A DNA stretch of 64,000 nucleotides from Tridacna crocea. Its lineage: Eukaryota > Mollusca > Bivalvia > Cardiida > Cardiidae. A model generated the notes under the pieces. It was not told the DNA's origin. It saw nothing but the letters and a program-made list of their open reading frames with translations, and ran no database searches. This document shows, in pieces, positions 12,201 to 23,265 of the stretch. Made by a program: the position numbers and the translations under genes. The stretch covers positions 17,498,427-17,562,426 of the forward strand of contig OX031065.1 in NCBI GenBank assembly GCA_943736015.1, given 5' to 3'. The stretch's first letter is position 1. Every line of letters begins with the position of its first letter.

Positions 12201-15200
12201 CAGAGGTATTACAACAACTATTTAATGCAAATGACGCTATATAACTTCCCGAGACTGCAGGTCCTACTAGAATTCAAGTCCTATTCCAAATTGGTCTTGG
12301 TCGATTCGGCACTTGAACTGGCGACACCATGTGGTCGTTGATTTATGAAGATTTGCTGTAATATTACAGTAACAGTTTTGACTGCGAAGCAAGGAAATTG
12401 TTCTCGTTCCATCAAATCCTCCCAGTAAGCACATGAGTACCTGTAGTCTACAGGCGATTGTTTTGTGACAAACATGGCGCACCTTGTAATTATGCATTTG
12501 TCACAGCTCGGCCGATTCCGTACCTTCATCTAACCTTGTCCATATAACGGTCCTTTCCATTTGAACTGCCAATCACGTGATCTTATACATGGCGCCACTG
12601 TAAGTCGTTAAGCAACGACATAAACAACCTCTACAAAGTTAATCACATCCATCTATCTGTCGGTGGAAAATTTAATCGGAAATGATAAACCACCTTAAAA
12701 AATGATTGTACGAACTGTTTTTCAACTGAAATATAGAAAGATTGCAATAGGAAATTGAAACTCAAGTTTTTTTTTTAATTAAGAGGAGACTTACAATTTT
12801 TAGAACGGTAAACCGACATATTTCCGGCGATAAAATGTACCGATCTGGTGCATATCAATCCACCACATACAGCAGAGGGTTTTAATGGCTTCCATCACCC
12901 GAGATATGCCGAATGATACGTAGGTGCACTAACCGCCATGATATGACGGGGATAATGGCGTGAAACACCAATACAGTGAATACCTAGCGCAGACATATTG
13001 AGATTTTTTTTTTTTTAAGAAACCGCCAAACTGTTAGTACAAAACCTTTCTTCTTTTGTCCAAGACTTGTTGAATATTTGCTCTAGTAAAAATTTCAGGA
13101 TACTCACAATAGCTGACTTGAGAAAGAGTAAACATGTTGCCTAACACCCTTAACTCTTTACCGAACAACAAGATTTTAGACTTGTCCAAATCGAAAGCGT
13201 TTGCAGACCACAAAATAAACATGACTCAAAAATTGAAACTTGACTTTAAAAGGGTAGAAAACTTTGTGGGAAAAGGATAAAATGCTGATTACCAGCATTT
13301 TCTCCTTTTCTCACAATGTTTTCAGAAGGTTTCTTCCTCTGGGACGTAAAAACCAGGGATTGTTTGTTAAGGATTGATATGCTGAATAAATTAAATGACA
13401 CTTTCATACAGATGGTACAAAACCATATAAAGTTATTTCAAACATACTTTTTGTAAAAATATCTCCATATCTAACAGCATAGATTTAAGATAAGACTGCA
13501 CGTTCTTTGTAGTATGATCTCGATTTATCTAGATTCAAAGCTGTTTTTGTAAGAATTCCTGGTAAGGAAGCGGAGAATGTAGATCTACGATCAGACCAGG
13601 CATTCTATGCAGTCTGATCCTATCGTGCTCTGTCAACTTTTACACTTAAACCTGGATTTGGCGCTTTTAGGATTACCGTCTGAGCATTGAACGGATCTCA
13701 AAATATGGCGGAAAGCGGAGCTGTTTTCGGAAAAAAAAGACAAATAAACGTTCTCTTGTTTTGTCAACAGTTGACAAACGTGTTAAAGAAATAGGAAGTA
13801 AAACTTAATTACCCTTTTCTTATCTGTTTCAGTTTAACAAGCTTATTTTTCCTGTTGCTAATTCAATTTCTGTAAGCTTTGTAGACAACAAAGAAATAAA
13901 CACCTTTTTGTCTTTGTTGTAACGGCATGAACTTTTTCCTGCATAAAGATGTAGAACAGCTCCACAGAGAAAAGATGTTTGAAAACATAATTATTATAGC
14001 ATTTATATGCAGTATTTTGGAGAATGTACCAAATGAAAGGTGAATCTCGTAGCATCAACCGTATTTTGTCACAAACACGATCTTACACTTTGCAATTGGA
14101 AAAGAATGCATGAGAAGTATAGCGGCTGCACATCTTTTTTTTTTTTTTTTTTATTAAAAAATAAAAAAGACAAAAATATAATTCTAGTGTTCAGTTGATA
14201 TTATCTGTTGAAACTGATTTGTTATTTCTTGGAAAAGTATTTTCTGCCTTTGACCATACTAAGGAATATGATGTTGATCGCTGCGGTGTTTTAGGGTAGT
14301 CGTCTTTGAAGTGAAAATGAAAAAAAAAAACCTGTGTCGGTGCCATTTCTTTCTTCAACTTCTTGTGTAGGCAAATGTATTGTACTTATATTTGATAGAA
14401 ACAAAGAAAAAAGTTTTTGGTTTACCAATTAAACCTTTACTACACGACAAGATTTCAGAGTGTCGGAATTGAAAGCGTTTGCTGATTACAGTTTTAATGT
14501 GGCTCGTTAATGTGGTCACCAGCATTTTCTCCTTTTCCCACAATGTTTTAAAAAAGGTTTCTTTCCCAAAGTCGTCAAAAGTCGGCATCGTGTGGTAAAA
14601 GGTTAAAGAACAACACGGTATGAAAGATAATGATTTTCATGCTAATATTAATGTAGCAACAAAAAGCAGTGGTGTGAAACCATATTTAGAATTGCTACTG
14701 AAACAAAGCGCTTTCAGAAAGTATCAGGAATATAACTAGAACCCTGTCAAACACATCCTCACTTGTGTAACAGTCGTTTTTCGAACTAACCATCAATTAA
14801 CGTCATATCTGACTGGCTGAAAGGACCGAAATTTACACCAGTTTTACTATTTAAGTGAATTAACACGCCGAACTAGAATTTAAACTGATTAAAACCCCCA
14901 AAGATGTTAAAACACGTCGAGTTTTGGGGGCATATTCTTTCTGATCTCATTTCATCAAGTTCTAAAATCCTTTCGAAACTGTAATAGACGATGGTAAAGA
15001 AAAAATGTGTGTACTTTTATTGTTTTGTGGACATAGCATATCTAGATCAGGCTGAAGAGAATGTGCATTTTATGCATATAGTATTTTGTTTAAAAATTTC
15101 CAGTATTTTGTTAGATATTAGCTAAAGGGGTAAGCAATAAAAAGTTTGTGTTTTTTTTTAACTTGTTAATTTCATTTACTTTTCGCTTTAAATGACAGTT

Positions 15201-18200
15201 ACGTGTACGTGGCGTTTACCTCTCAACATTTACATAAAGTACGGATAAAACATCGGGCACAACGGCAGTGATTACCTTAGTACAGGGCTTTTTTTCCAGA
15301 TTTGTTACCTGTAAATCCAGTGATTGTTTTTCGACGAGAGTCTCTTCTAATCTGTTCTACAAGGACATTTAACCGGAAATAAAAGGTGCGTCACCGTCAT
15401 CAAAATCTACCGGGACAAAAATAAACCACTACCGGAAGTTTCAGTTCGACATTTAACGCTAAGGCCCTTAAGTGCAACTCAAGAACACTTTGAGGACAGT
15501 GGAGATCAGGACGTGCTGTCTGATCTTGGATCTACATTGTCCATTAAGGAGATTTTTTTGTCCAAACTATTACATGAATTATAAAAATTAATAGCAAAAT
15601 TTGGGCGTTTACTGCTGCTTTGAAAGCTTAATTTAACCTATTTATGCCCATCCTTATTGACCCGGTTCCGATTCATTCTGTAATGCATGGAGAGTAACGC
15701 AATGCGGCATCAAACCTGGGTTCCGAGGATGATTTAGGTGTAGCAGGTTAAGGTTTAATCGAGGCCTTATAGATAACCGCAGATTTCCTGTGCAAATGGA
15801 GAAGATATCAGTCAAAGTTATGATACAGATGACGGGCGGTATAGTTTTTAGACCTGCACTGTCCTTTTCGCAACGAGTTTTTCGGTGATAGACACATCGA
15901 AAACCCGGCAATATTGGGAATTTGACTCATTACCACACAATCCCTACTTTTGACGCCCCAGAGGAAGAAGCCTTTTGAAATCATTGTGGGAAAAGGAGAA
16001 AGTGCTGGTAACCAGCATTTTCTCCTTTTCCCACAATGTTTTCTTTCCTTCACAAAACAAATTTCGAATTTTTCGTCACTTTTATTTTGTCGTTTGCAAA
16101 TGTTTTCGATTTGGACAAACCTAAAATTTTGTTGTTTGGTAATGAGTTACGTATTAAAAGGGCGTTTAAATTTGTTTTTATAGCAGTTTAACTCTTTATT
16201 AAGCGACATAAGTTTAGACTGATCTTAAAGCGCTTGCAGACGACAACATTAACGTAGATCAAAAATTAAAATTTTGTTTCTAGTAAAGTAGAAAATATTG
16301 TAGGAAAAGGGAGAAGAAAAAAGCATTTGTGCTTTAGGAAATATAATTGTGTGCAAATGCTTTCAATTTTGACAAGTGTAAAACTGTCATGTGGTAAAGA
16401 GTTCAATTTAACCATTTCCCATACGACAAATTTTAAACCGGACCAAATTGAGAGCGTTTGCAGACGAACAAATAACGGGAACTCAAAAATTGATATTTAT
16501 TTCATGCAGGGTAGAAAACATTGTGGGAAAAGGCTTCTAATCTCAGCGTCGTAAAAACCAGGGATTGTTTGGTAAAGGATTAAGTGTTAGTTGCTTAACT
16601 TGTATCCAAACGATTAAATTTGAGATGCGACCAAATTTAAAGCATTGGCAGACAACATATTAAAATGTAGATCAAATGATCATTCGTGTCTTCGACGTGT
16701 AGAAAACATTGTAGAAAAAGGAAAAGTTCTGGTTACCACCATTTTCTCGTTTTCCCGCATTTTTTTTTTTTTTTTTTTTCATATGCCTTTTTAAAAATCT
16801 GGATTTTTCGTAAAGGTTTAATTAACCCTTTACCAAACAATCCCTGGTTTTAACGACCCTGAGATAAAAACCTTTTGAAATCAATGTGGTAAAAGGAGAA
16901 AATACTGGTAACCCATAATGTTTTCTACCCTGCTGGAAATGAATTATAATTTTTGAGTTACGTTTATTTTTACCTTCTGCAATTGTTTTCAATTTGGGCC
17001 AAAAGTTTGTCGTTTGATAAAGGGTTAATTTCTCACAAAACTATGAGGCGTTGTCCGCGTTCATAACGATTATAGCGCATCTTCAAAAAAAAAAAAATCG
17101 AAATCGCGAAGGAGGCGTCGGCAGGTGCTAAGGCTTCGTGCAATATTTCGGCGTTCTGTGCTATCTAATATTGGATCTACAGCGTTAGATACTATCCGAG
17201 ATATACCGATCAACACTGCTTGAAATGAGCAATTTTACGATCCTTCTTGTTGATTACAAATTACCGTGTATTTAATAGTTAATGCGTGGTTGGTTTGACT
17301 CTGTCGATACCATGGTGCAGCTAAATAAAGTCAACTTCTTTTTTTTTTATTATTATTAACCCCTAAAAGAAGCTTTTTATTGCAACATACTATGATTTCG
17401 ATTACAAAGTACCATAAGGAGACGGACGGTGGGGATCACAAAGTATACCACACATTACGTGCAGTTTTGATATTAATCTTTGCCTTGAGCACAAGTGTTT
17501 AACCGTTTCCCAAACAAGCCCTGGTTTTTACGTGTCTGCAGTTAAAGTCTTTTGAAAACACTGTGGGAAAAGGAGAAATTGCTCGTAACGAGCAATTTCT
17601 CCCTTTTCCCACAGTGTTTTCTACCCTTTTTGATAACTTTCCACCATTTTCTCCAAATCTAAAATTTTCGTCTGCAAACTCTTTCGGTCTGGAAGGGTCC
17701 AAAATTTGTCGTTTGGGAAAGGATTAAGTCCTTTTGGTGGTGGAATTGCTTATATACTGTATATCTTAGGCTCCCAGGGGCGCTTTTGAGGACAGTGAAG
17801 ACCAAGATCAGACTGCACAAAACATGTAGTCTGATCGTTGATCTACACCGTGCGATACCGTATTTTCTTTCCCTTGAAATCGGCTTTGAAACTAATATTT
17901 GGATTTTTACTGTTGGCTGGCAATTTTTGTTTCATGGGCTTGGCAGTCTACAGGATAACCCAAGCCTCTTGAGCACACCTTTAACTCTACCAAACGACAA
18001 TATTTCAGTTTGGTCCAAACTGAAAGCATTTGCAGACGACAATATAAAAGTGACTGAAAATTTGAAATTTGTTTTTTGAAGGGTAGAAAACATTGTGGGA
18101 AAAGGAGAAAATGCTGGTTACCAGCATTTTCTCCTTTTCCCACAATGTTTTCTAAAGGCTTCTTTTCTCAGGGATGTCAAAAGTAGTGATTGTGTTGTAA

Positions 18201-21200
18201 TGGGTTAGCTGGCATTGCGTGCTGTAATTTCGTGACTATCTACTGTAGGTTTTTACCCTCGTGAAAATGTCCCGCAATTTTGTCCTGAATACTAAAATTA
18301 AGATTGTATTCTTTTGCCAGCTATAACTCACAAAAAAAAGAGAAAATAAGGGTAAAGATTACGAGAGTAAAAAATATGCAAATCAGTTGTTTACCGTATC
18401 ATTAAGCAATATAATTATTATTTATGCGTCAAGGTGACTGTGACGAAGATATCCGAACAAATCTTTCCCTCAAACTATTATACTTCGAGGTTGTTTGACA
18501 AAGGGTTGAGAAGACGAAAACAAGAACGAAAGGAAAAGAAATGGAAGTAAAAGACGCGGAGATTTGTGAGGACGCAGAAGAAAGATGAGGGCAATTATCA
18601 CCATATTCTTGGTTTTTACTATCAGCTGCTGTTTAGTTTTATTATTGAGAAAACTGCATAACTCTGTCACGAATTGTATTTCAAATCCTCATTTAGTGCT
18701 GTATTCTTTCGAAAGCAACAATTGGTGCAATATGAACAAAAATGACACTGAAAAGAACAATTAGTTGGCGGATGATTACCTTACAGCTCCATTTCTTTGT
18801 ATTTCGGGACTACTTTACCGCGATCTTGTTTTTGCCGAATCAACCCCCTAACCTTCCACCCCACCAACATACACACATACATCTACACGCAGACTTTGTA
18901 ATATCACTAAATCTAGAGGATTGAATAGAAAAAAAAATATAATTTCGCTTTTCCATGCTTTGTAAATATTTATCTTGATGTAAGGGTAATCAATGAGAAA
19001 ACAGTATATATACTTCATTTGTTCTTGTTGAATAGCAGCGAAATGTTTGGTAGACATGGCGTAAACATGCTGTTAAGTAAAGGATATGATTGCATACGTA
19101 GGTTCACTATCCGATCATAAATTTTGATTCCTTTTAGAAACAGAAACTTTCAGGAAAACAAGCAACAAAAAAAAAGAGATCTACTTTTGACTCTTTTGAA
19201 GAAAAATTTGGTACTCCAAGCAACAGGGTCAACACCCACCATGAAAAAAAAATACGTGTGTGTGTGTCTTGGAAATTTAAAAAAAAAAAAAACTCGCCCG
19301 CCTTTTATTTCAAAGAGAAGCGGTGAAACCGTAAAGTAACTGTTGCAGATGTCATTATATTCAAAATTGGCGGGACATTTTTTTTCAAAACCCATTATTA
19401 TAACGGTGGCAGATGTTTGTAAAGTTAACGGTTTAACGGGAGTTTGACATTGATCCCGAAATTTCCCGCTTTATTTAACACACTACTTTTGATCTTTCAC
19501 GGTCCATGGCAAAATTGGTAACTTTTCCGGGCGATGTAGATCAAGACCAGACTGCACGGAACGTGCAGTCTGATCTTGAATCTACACCGCCCGTTGTCAG
19601 ATTTTAAACTTTGACCAAATTCTCCTTAACTTGCATCGGAATTCGACTTAAAAGTGTCAGAAAAAAGTCAAATTTATTATGTTGACAAAGAAAGTGTTAC
19701 ACGTATTGTTACAAGTTGAACTTTAACCTGTTGACACATGTTTTCGAAAGAATAGTAAAATGGGAATATGTTCTCGTGAAATATTGATTATACGAACATA
19801 AAATAGCTCAAATGTCGAATAGAACAGAACAGAATCTTAATTCATTGAACTAGAAAATAGCAGACCATCGGGTACAAAGAAAGATGCAATGACAGTACAT
19901 AAAAGGAAAACATTTTGTTAATATACATATTTTTTTGTCCTTAGTCATGATAAGCGGAGTAACATGATTTTTGTTTCATATGAACTGTAACGTTACCGTT
20001 TGTGGGATTAATTTCTTTCGAGGATTTGGCTTACAAATGCAACGAACTAGTGTCCATTTTTTAATGCAAGTCCGGTTGGTCAGTCGATTACATACAGTGC
20101 CTAGTTAAATCTTTATACCAAATGACAAAATTTTACACTTGTCCAAATTGAAAGCATTTGCAGACGACAAATAAGATATGACTAAAAAATTAAAATTTGT
20201 TTTTGGGAAGAGTAGAAAACATTGTGGGAAAAGGAGAAAATGCTGGTTACCAGCATTTTCTCCTTTTCCCACAATGCTTTCTGAAGGTTTTTTTTCTCAG
20301 GGGCGTCAAAAGTCGGAATTGTGTGGTAAGGAGTAAATTGTATTTCGTTTGTCGCATGTTCAAAATTTATTTATTTTTTCTCTATGTCTGAAATTTTGCA
20401 CTTCTTATCTGACAAGACTCCTTGAATCATTTAATCTATTTTTTTTTTTAATTTCTGACGGTTTCTTTTCTTTTTTTCTTAAACATTTACTTGTTAGGCG
20501 GCCTCTGGAATTTAGAAACCGGTTCAGAAAAGTATTAATATTCTGTTGCATCCAATATTTTCTCTTTACCATAGAATATAAACGCTATGAATGGATTCGG
20601 CAGCCATATTTGAAGATATTAATTCGATTTACTCGGTCTTGTTCGCCTTTAATAGTATAATTTGCCGAGCTGTAATTAAGTTATAGCACTAGATATTCGG
20701 TCTTTAGCATTTTTTACTCATCTTATTTCAAGTAATAGATTCCGTAACTGTTCGTTTCATTTATTGAATTTCGCAGTAAGAAGTGTGGGGGATGATGCGA
20801 TATTTGTTTTCCTTTCTGTTCTGTTTACACTTTACCCAGGGATGCGAGTGTTTTGTGACCCGTTGAAGAACGCTACCTCAGTGATTACGTAGCTATATAC
20901 GAAAAGCAGCCTGCAGAATAGGGCTTAAAAAATTGTCGGAAAAAGATGAACATGCTGGTTACCCACAATTCTTTTTTACCTTTATACAATGTTTCTACCC
21001 TATTGACCCTTCACCAGTCAATCCCTGACTTTTACGATCCTGAGATAGAAGCCTTTTGAAAACATTGTGGTAAAAGAGAAAAGTATTGGAAAACATTCTG
21101 GGAAAAAGAGAAAATGCTGGTAACCAGCGTTTTCTCCTTTTCCCACAATTTTTTCTACCCTGCTGGAAACAAATTTGGGTGAAGTCTATTTTGTCGTCTG

Positions 21201-22540
21201 CAAATGCTTTCAATTTGGACCAGTCTAGAATTTTGTCGTTTGATAAAGAGTTATAAATTCAAATAAAAATCATTTGTGTCATATCAATTTTAGTTTGCGA
21301 ATTCTCAAACGCTGGTTACCAGCATTTTCTCCTTTTCCCACAATGTTTCTACCCTTCACAAAACAAATTTTAAAATTTCAGTCATTTTTATTTTGACGTC
21401 TGCAAATACTTTCGATCTGGACAAATCTAAAAATTTTGTCGTTCGAAACAGTTAACCCATTACCACACAATCCCTACTTTTGACGACCCTGAGAAAAAAG
21501 CCTTTAGAAAACATTGTAGGAAAAGGAGAAAATGCTGGTAACCAGTATTTTCTCCTTTTCCCACAATGTTTTCAACCCTTCACAACACAAATTTTAAATT
21601 TTCAGTCACTTTTACTTTGTCATCTGTAAATGCTTTCGATTTGGTTAAACCTACAATTTTGTTGGTTGGTAATGAGTTAAACGAGATTGTTTGGTACATG
21701 GTATTTTTTTCAGTCCTTCTTCCGTATCTTCTCTCTCTGCATATCTCTATCTGCACCAGTCTCATGTTCTAATCCTCGCACCAGTTTATCAATCAATTCA
21801 TTCATCTATTTCCAGGATATATTCACGATGTCATCAGCCCAACCATACCACACGACACAGCACAGGAAGTGCATGAAATGGCGAAAGGTCAGGAGGAAGA
21901 AGACAGGCGCCATACGGAAGAACTCGCCGTCGATATCTTCAGAAGTCTTCAAAAATCGAAATTCACCAGTTCTGTTACCATTGGATACACTTACGACGCC
22001 TTTTTCGTTAGCGACGGTCGGTCACGTGGTAAGCATTTCGGAGAAAAGAACGGCAAGCCAAGATATACATGCAACGAATGCGGGAAAGATTACGCTACTT
22101 CAAGCAACTTGTCACGTCATAAGCAAACGCACAGGAGCCTTGATAGTAAGTTAGCCAAGAAATGCCAACATTGCGGTAAAACATACGTAAGTATGCCAGC
22201 GCTTTCGATGCATCTATTAACACACGATTTAAAACACAAGTGCGAAGTCTGCGGTAAATGTTTCTCCCGGCCTTGGTTACTGCAAGGGCACTTCCGGTCG
22301 CATACTGGAGAGAAACCTTACGGCTGTGCGCATTGCGGCAAAGCGTTCGCGGATAGGAGCAACTTACGAGCACATATGCAAACCCATTCCGCTTATAAAA
22401 GCTATAATTGCAAACGCTGTAACAAATCGTTTGCACTGAAATCGTATCTTAATAAACATTATGAATCGGCTTGCATTAAAGATGACTGCGATTCCCTCTG
22501 TTCAGACGATAGTTTTACTCAACAAAGAAAATTTGAATAA
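9078..22540 (+). CDS. scrt: Scratch-family C2H2 zinc-finger transcriptional repressor (two coding exons)
   Basis: The coding exons are 9078-9240 and 21816-22540. Exon 1 ends in phase 1 before GTAAGT, and exon 2 follows a TTTCCAG acceptor in the matching phase, giving 295 residues. Residues 1-9 (MPRSFLVKK) are a SNAG repression motif. Residues 112-125 ([14 protein letters not shown]) are the block typical of Scratch. Five zinc fingers follow, with Cys/His at about 140-160, 171-191, 197-217, 225-245 and 253-274. Finger 5 is C2HC, as usual in Scratch and Snail proteins. The finger sequence (for example [18 protein letters not shown]) is nearly the family consensus. Family knowledge: a nuclear repressor of E-box genes (CAGGTG core) acting in neural development. 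Length matches vertebrate Scrt2 (about 300). The 12.6-kb intron is packed with MITEs. I see no frameshift or missing ligand. Confidence 0.95.
9278..9506 (-). mobile_element. Family 1 MITE immediately after Scratch exon 1
   Basis: Complete copy starting 37 bp inside the intron (TCAACCCTGTACC) and ending GGTAAAGGGTTAA. The Scratch splice donor is untouched. Confidence 0.8.
9595..9654 (+). mobile_element. Family 4 MITE fragment
   Basis: GCCGTGCTCTGTGGGG to AAGTCAGCCTGCC, cut off by the family 1 fragment. Confidence 0.55.
9655..9746 (-). mobile_element. Family 1 MITE fragment
   Basis: Only the right half in this orientation, joined directly to a truncated family 4 copy at 9595-9654. Confidence 0.65.
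9895..10123 (+). mobile_element. Family 1 MITE
   Basis: Complete, with a long, nearly perfect hairpin centred on GCTGGTAACCAGC. The left duplication is mutated to TCAA; the right is TTAA. Confidence 0.85.
10265..10462 (-). mobile_element. Family 1 MITE, degraded
   Basis: Recognisable by GACTTGTCCGAATTAAAATC, TTTGCAGACG, and a broken hairpin with a duplicated ACCACTTACCAG centre. Confidence 0.55.
10605..11670 (+). repeat. Degenerate ~35-50 bp tandem array in the Scratch intron
   Basis: About 16 loosely conserved units of the type GCAATCCNGGTATTACGAG followed by CCTGTTTGTAAAA, for example near 10667, 10816, 10837, 10915, 11012, 11057, 11096, 11133, 11282, 11311 and 11625. The array is interrupted at 11381-11584 by a family 2 MITE. 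I know no named family for it. Confidence 0.65.
11381..11584. mobile_element. Family 2 MITE inside the degenerate tandem array
   Basis: Shortened copy (about 204 bp); ends CTTGCAACACTTG and CGCGTGTTGCAGGCC. Confidence 0.8.
11760..12869. other. Repeat-free island in the Scratch intron
   Basis: About 1.1 kb without MITEs in an intron otherwise crowded with them, so a candidate place for regulatory sequence. No conserved element can be shown from one sequence. Confidence 0.4.
12112..12118 (+). promoter_or_regulatory. E2-box ACAGGTG in the Scratch intron
   Basis: ACAGGTG is the site recognised by Snail/Scratch proteins. It lies in one of the few repeat-free islands (about 11760-13000) of the intron. 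A 7-mer occurs often by chance, so autoregulation is only a possibility. Confidence 0.15.
12870..12980 (+). repeat. SINE 3'-body fragment
   Basis: CGTAGGTGCACTAACCGCC and GATAATGGCGTGAAACACC match the 3' part of the 57073 SINE type. Confidence 0.4.
13150..13377 (-). mobile_element. Family 1 MITE
   Basis: Complete; TTAA on the left, TTGA on the right. Confidence 0.85.
13480..13526. repeat. Family 5 hairpin, decayed
   Basis: GATAAGACTGCACG / TAGTATGATC. Confidence 0.5.
13572..13622. repeat. Family 5 hairpin, decayed
   Basis: ACGATCAGACCAGG / GCAGTCTGATC; second copy within 100 bp. Confidence 0.5.
14429..14606 (-). mobile_element. Family 1 MITE, internal deletion
   Basis: TTAA at both ends. 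The left hairpin arm is missing, so it cannot fold like other copies. Confidence 0.75.
14607..15492. other. Repeat-poor stretch in the Scratch intron
   Basis: Unique AT-rich sequence, no coding signal. Confidence 0.4.
15493..15542. repeat. Family 5 hairpin, left arm shortened
   Basis: GACAGTGGAGATCAGGACG / CTGATCTTGGATCTACATTG. Confidence 0.5.
15922..16149 (+). mobile_element. Family 1 MITE
   Basis: Complete copy with flanking TTGA/TTAC derived from TTAA. Confidence 0.8.
16188..16405. mobile_element. Family 1 MITE with right arms at both ends
   Basis: The left end is a reversed right arm (CGCTTGCAGACGACAACATT) and the right end is a normal right arm (TGCAAATGCTTTCAATTTTG). The ACAATCCC arm is absent. 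The hairpin is reduced to one side. Confidence 0.65.
16408..16583 (-). mobile_element. Family 1 MITE lacking one hairpin arm
   Basis: TTAA at both ends. GTGGGAAAAGG is followed directly by CTTCTAATCTC, so the second arm is deleted. It is separated from the previous copy by two bases. Confidence 0.75.
16601..16825 (-). mobile_element. Family 1 MITE, degraded
   Basis: Diverged copy with a run of about 23 T inside the right hairpin arm. It ends at the TTAA that starts the next copy. Confidence 0.55.
16822..17028 (+). mobile_element. Family 1 MITE, shortened hairpin
   Basis: Intact ends (TTAACCCTTTACCAAACAAT ... AAAGGGTTAA). Part of the second hairpin arm is missing (GGTAACCCATAATG). Confidence 0.8.
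17499..17727 (+). mobile_element. Family 1 MITE, subfamily B
   Basis: Ends TTAACCGTTTCCCAAACAAG and GGGAAAGGATTAA. The hairpin top is AATTGCTCGTAACGAGCAAT, unlike the GCTGG top of most copies, with both arms changed together. Confidence 0.85.
17790..17851. repeat. Family 5 hairpin
   Basis: GACAGTGAAGACCAAGATC with right arm CTGATCGTTGATCTACACCG. Confidence 0.65.
17981..18208 (-). mobile_element. Family 1 MITE
   Basis: Complete, perfect hairpin around GCTGGTTACCAGC; right flank TTAG. Confidence 0.85.
18209..19527. other. Repeat-poor stretch in the Scratch intron
   Basis: Mostly AT-rich, with CA- and A-rich short tracts (18850-18890, 19250-19290). TTGGCGGGA at 19367 and TTTCCCGC at 19463 resemble E2F-type sites but may be chance. 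Confidence 0.35.
19528..19593. repeat. Family 5 hairpin, long arms
   Basis: CGGGCGATGTAGATCAAGAC pairs with the right arm ending ATCTACACCGCCCG; among the best preserved copies. Confidence 0.75.
20105..20337 (-). mobile_element. Family 1 MITE
   Basis: Complete; TTAA on the left, right end AAGGAGTAAAT slightly decayed. Confidence 0.8.
20930..21002. mobile_element. Family 1 MITE fragment
   Basis: A mutated hairpin piece (AACATGCTGGTTACCC...ACAATGTTTCTACCCT) just left of a full copy. Confidence 0.45.
21003..21254 (+). mobile_element. Family 1 MITE with duplicated hairpin base
   Basis: The segment GAAAACATTSTGG(G/T)AAAA appears twice in the left arm (21058 and 21090), making the copy ~25 bp longer than usual. 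Confidence 0.75.
21305..21455 (+). mobile_element. Family 1 MITE, left part missing
   Basis: Begins at the hairpin top and ends at the TTAA (21452-21455) shared with the next copy. Confidence 0.75.
21452..21680 (+). mobile_element. Family 1 MITE (reference copy)
   Basis: The copy is 229 bp between TTAA duplications (21452-21455 and 21677-21680). The ends are inverted, CCCATTACC... and ...GGTAATGAG. The centre is a hairpin of about 50 bp built from TTGTAGGAAAAGGAGAAAA and its complement around GCTGGTAACCAG. TTAA duplication and ends starting CCY are features of piggyBac-type elements; there is no coding capacity. Orientation + is defined here by the ACAATCCC end on the left and the GTCGTCTGCAAATGC-type arm on the right. 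Confidence 0.85.
21816..22540 (+). CDS. scrt: Scratch coding exon 2 (zinc-finger exon)
   Basis: The exon starts after TTTCCAG at 21809-21815 and completes codon 55 as Gly. It carries a short acidic linker, the [11 protein letters not shown] block and all five fingers, and ends at TAA 22538-22540. A family 1 MITE ends only 135 bp upstream of the acceptor. No canonical AATAAA lies within 300 bp after the stop; an ATTAAA at 22869-22874 is a possible but weak poly(A) signal just past a family 2 MITE. Confidence 0.95.
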
Positions 22541-22577
22541 GCCGTTTCAACTGAAAAAGCTATGGATACAATGATAG

Positions 22578-22850
22578 GGTCTGCAACACGTGAAAAGGGA
22601 CGTTCGGACATTTTCGTAAAGTGTCATCCGGGATTAGCCTGCACACCCCGCTCAGGCTAATCCGAGACGACTGTTTCCGATTTTCTTTTTTTTTTTTGTA
22701 ATTTTCTGTTTTGCGCATATCCAGTGACTATAAAATGTAATATAATCGTAAAGTGCCGTCTCGGATTAGCCTGCGCGGATTGCGCAGGCTAATCCGAGAC
22801 GGCACTTTACGCAAATGTACGAATGTCCTTTTTTCGCGTGTAACGAGCCG
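22578..22850. mobile_element. Family 2 MITE just after the Scratch stop codon
   Basis: Starts 38 bp after the stop; near-perfect second hairpin at 22754-22808. It probably lies in the 3'UTR. Confidence 0.85.
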
Positions 22851-23048
22851 ATTATGATAACCGGAATTATTAAAGCATAAATATGGACTTTACAAAAAAA
22901 CGCTAGAGACTTTTGGAACAATTTCTTTGTGAATATCCTGCGTTTTTTATGGCATTTAATGAATTTCTGCACACCTTTGCTAAAAGTGTAGACGAAGATC
23001 AATATATAGTGTACATGTATTTCTTTTACCTTTATAACACGAGTGTTT

Positions 23049-23140
23049 ATCGTCGGTTTCCTCTAAAAGGTCGTAACTATAGCTTGTAACAAACTGTATA
23101 TATATATAGTTACGATGTTTTCGAAGCTAATCGACATTAT
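23049..23140. repeat. Family 6 foldback, decayed
   Basis: ATCGTCGGTTTCC / AATCGACATTATGCGCG with AT repeats at the centre. Confidence 0.5.
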
Positions 23141-23265
23141 GCGCGTAAATGTATGTACTACTTTTTCGTGGCGACAGAGTTAAAGATGGTTTTAAGAGAG
23201 TTCAGGGATACGATACTGTTATCTTTGTTGCATTTAGTTCTTTTAGCGCCAGATACATGTGTGCG

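Noticed and set aside
16188..17028. CRISPR-like array of palindromic repeats
   Set aside because: Units are ~200-bp TTAA-flanked MITEs of mixed orientation in an animal genome, without uniform spacers or cas genes.
21687..22154. 155-codon frame overlapping the Scratch second exon in another frame
   Set aside because: It crosses the intron-exon border in the wrong frame and ends in the finger region; the conserved fingers are in the other frame.
22095..22436. 113-codon frame antisense to Scratch
   Set aside because: Shadow of the zinc-finger exon on the other strand; no independent signal.
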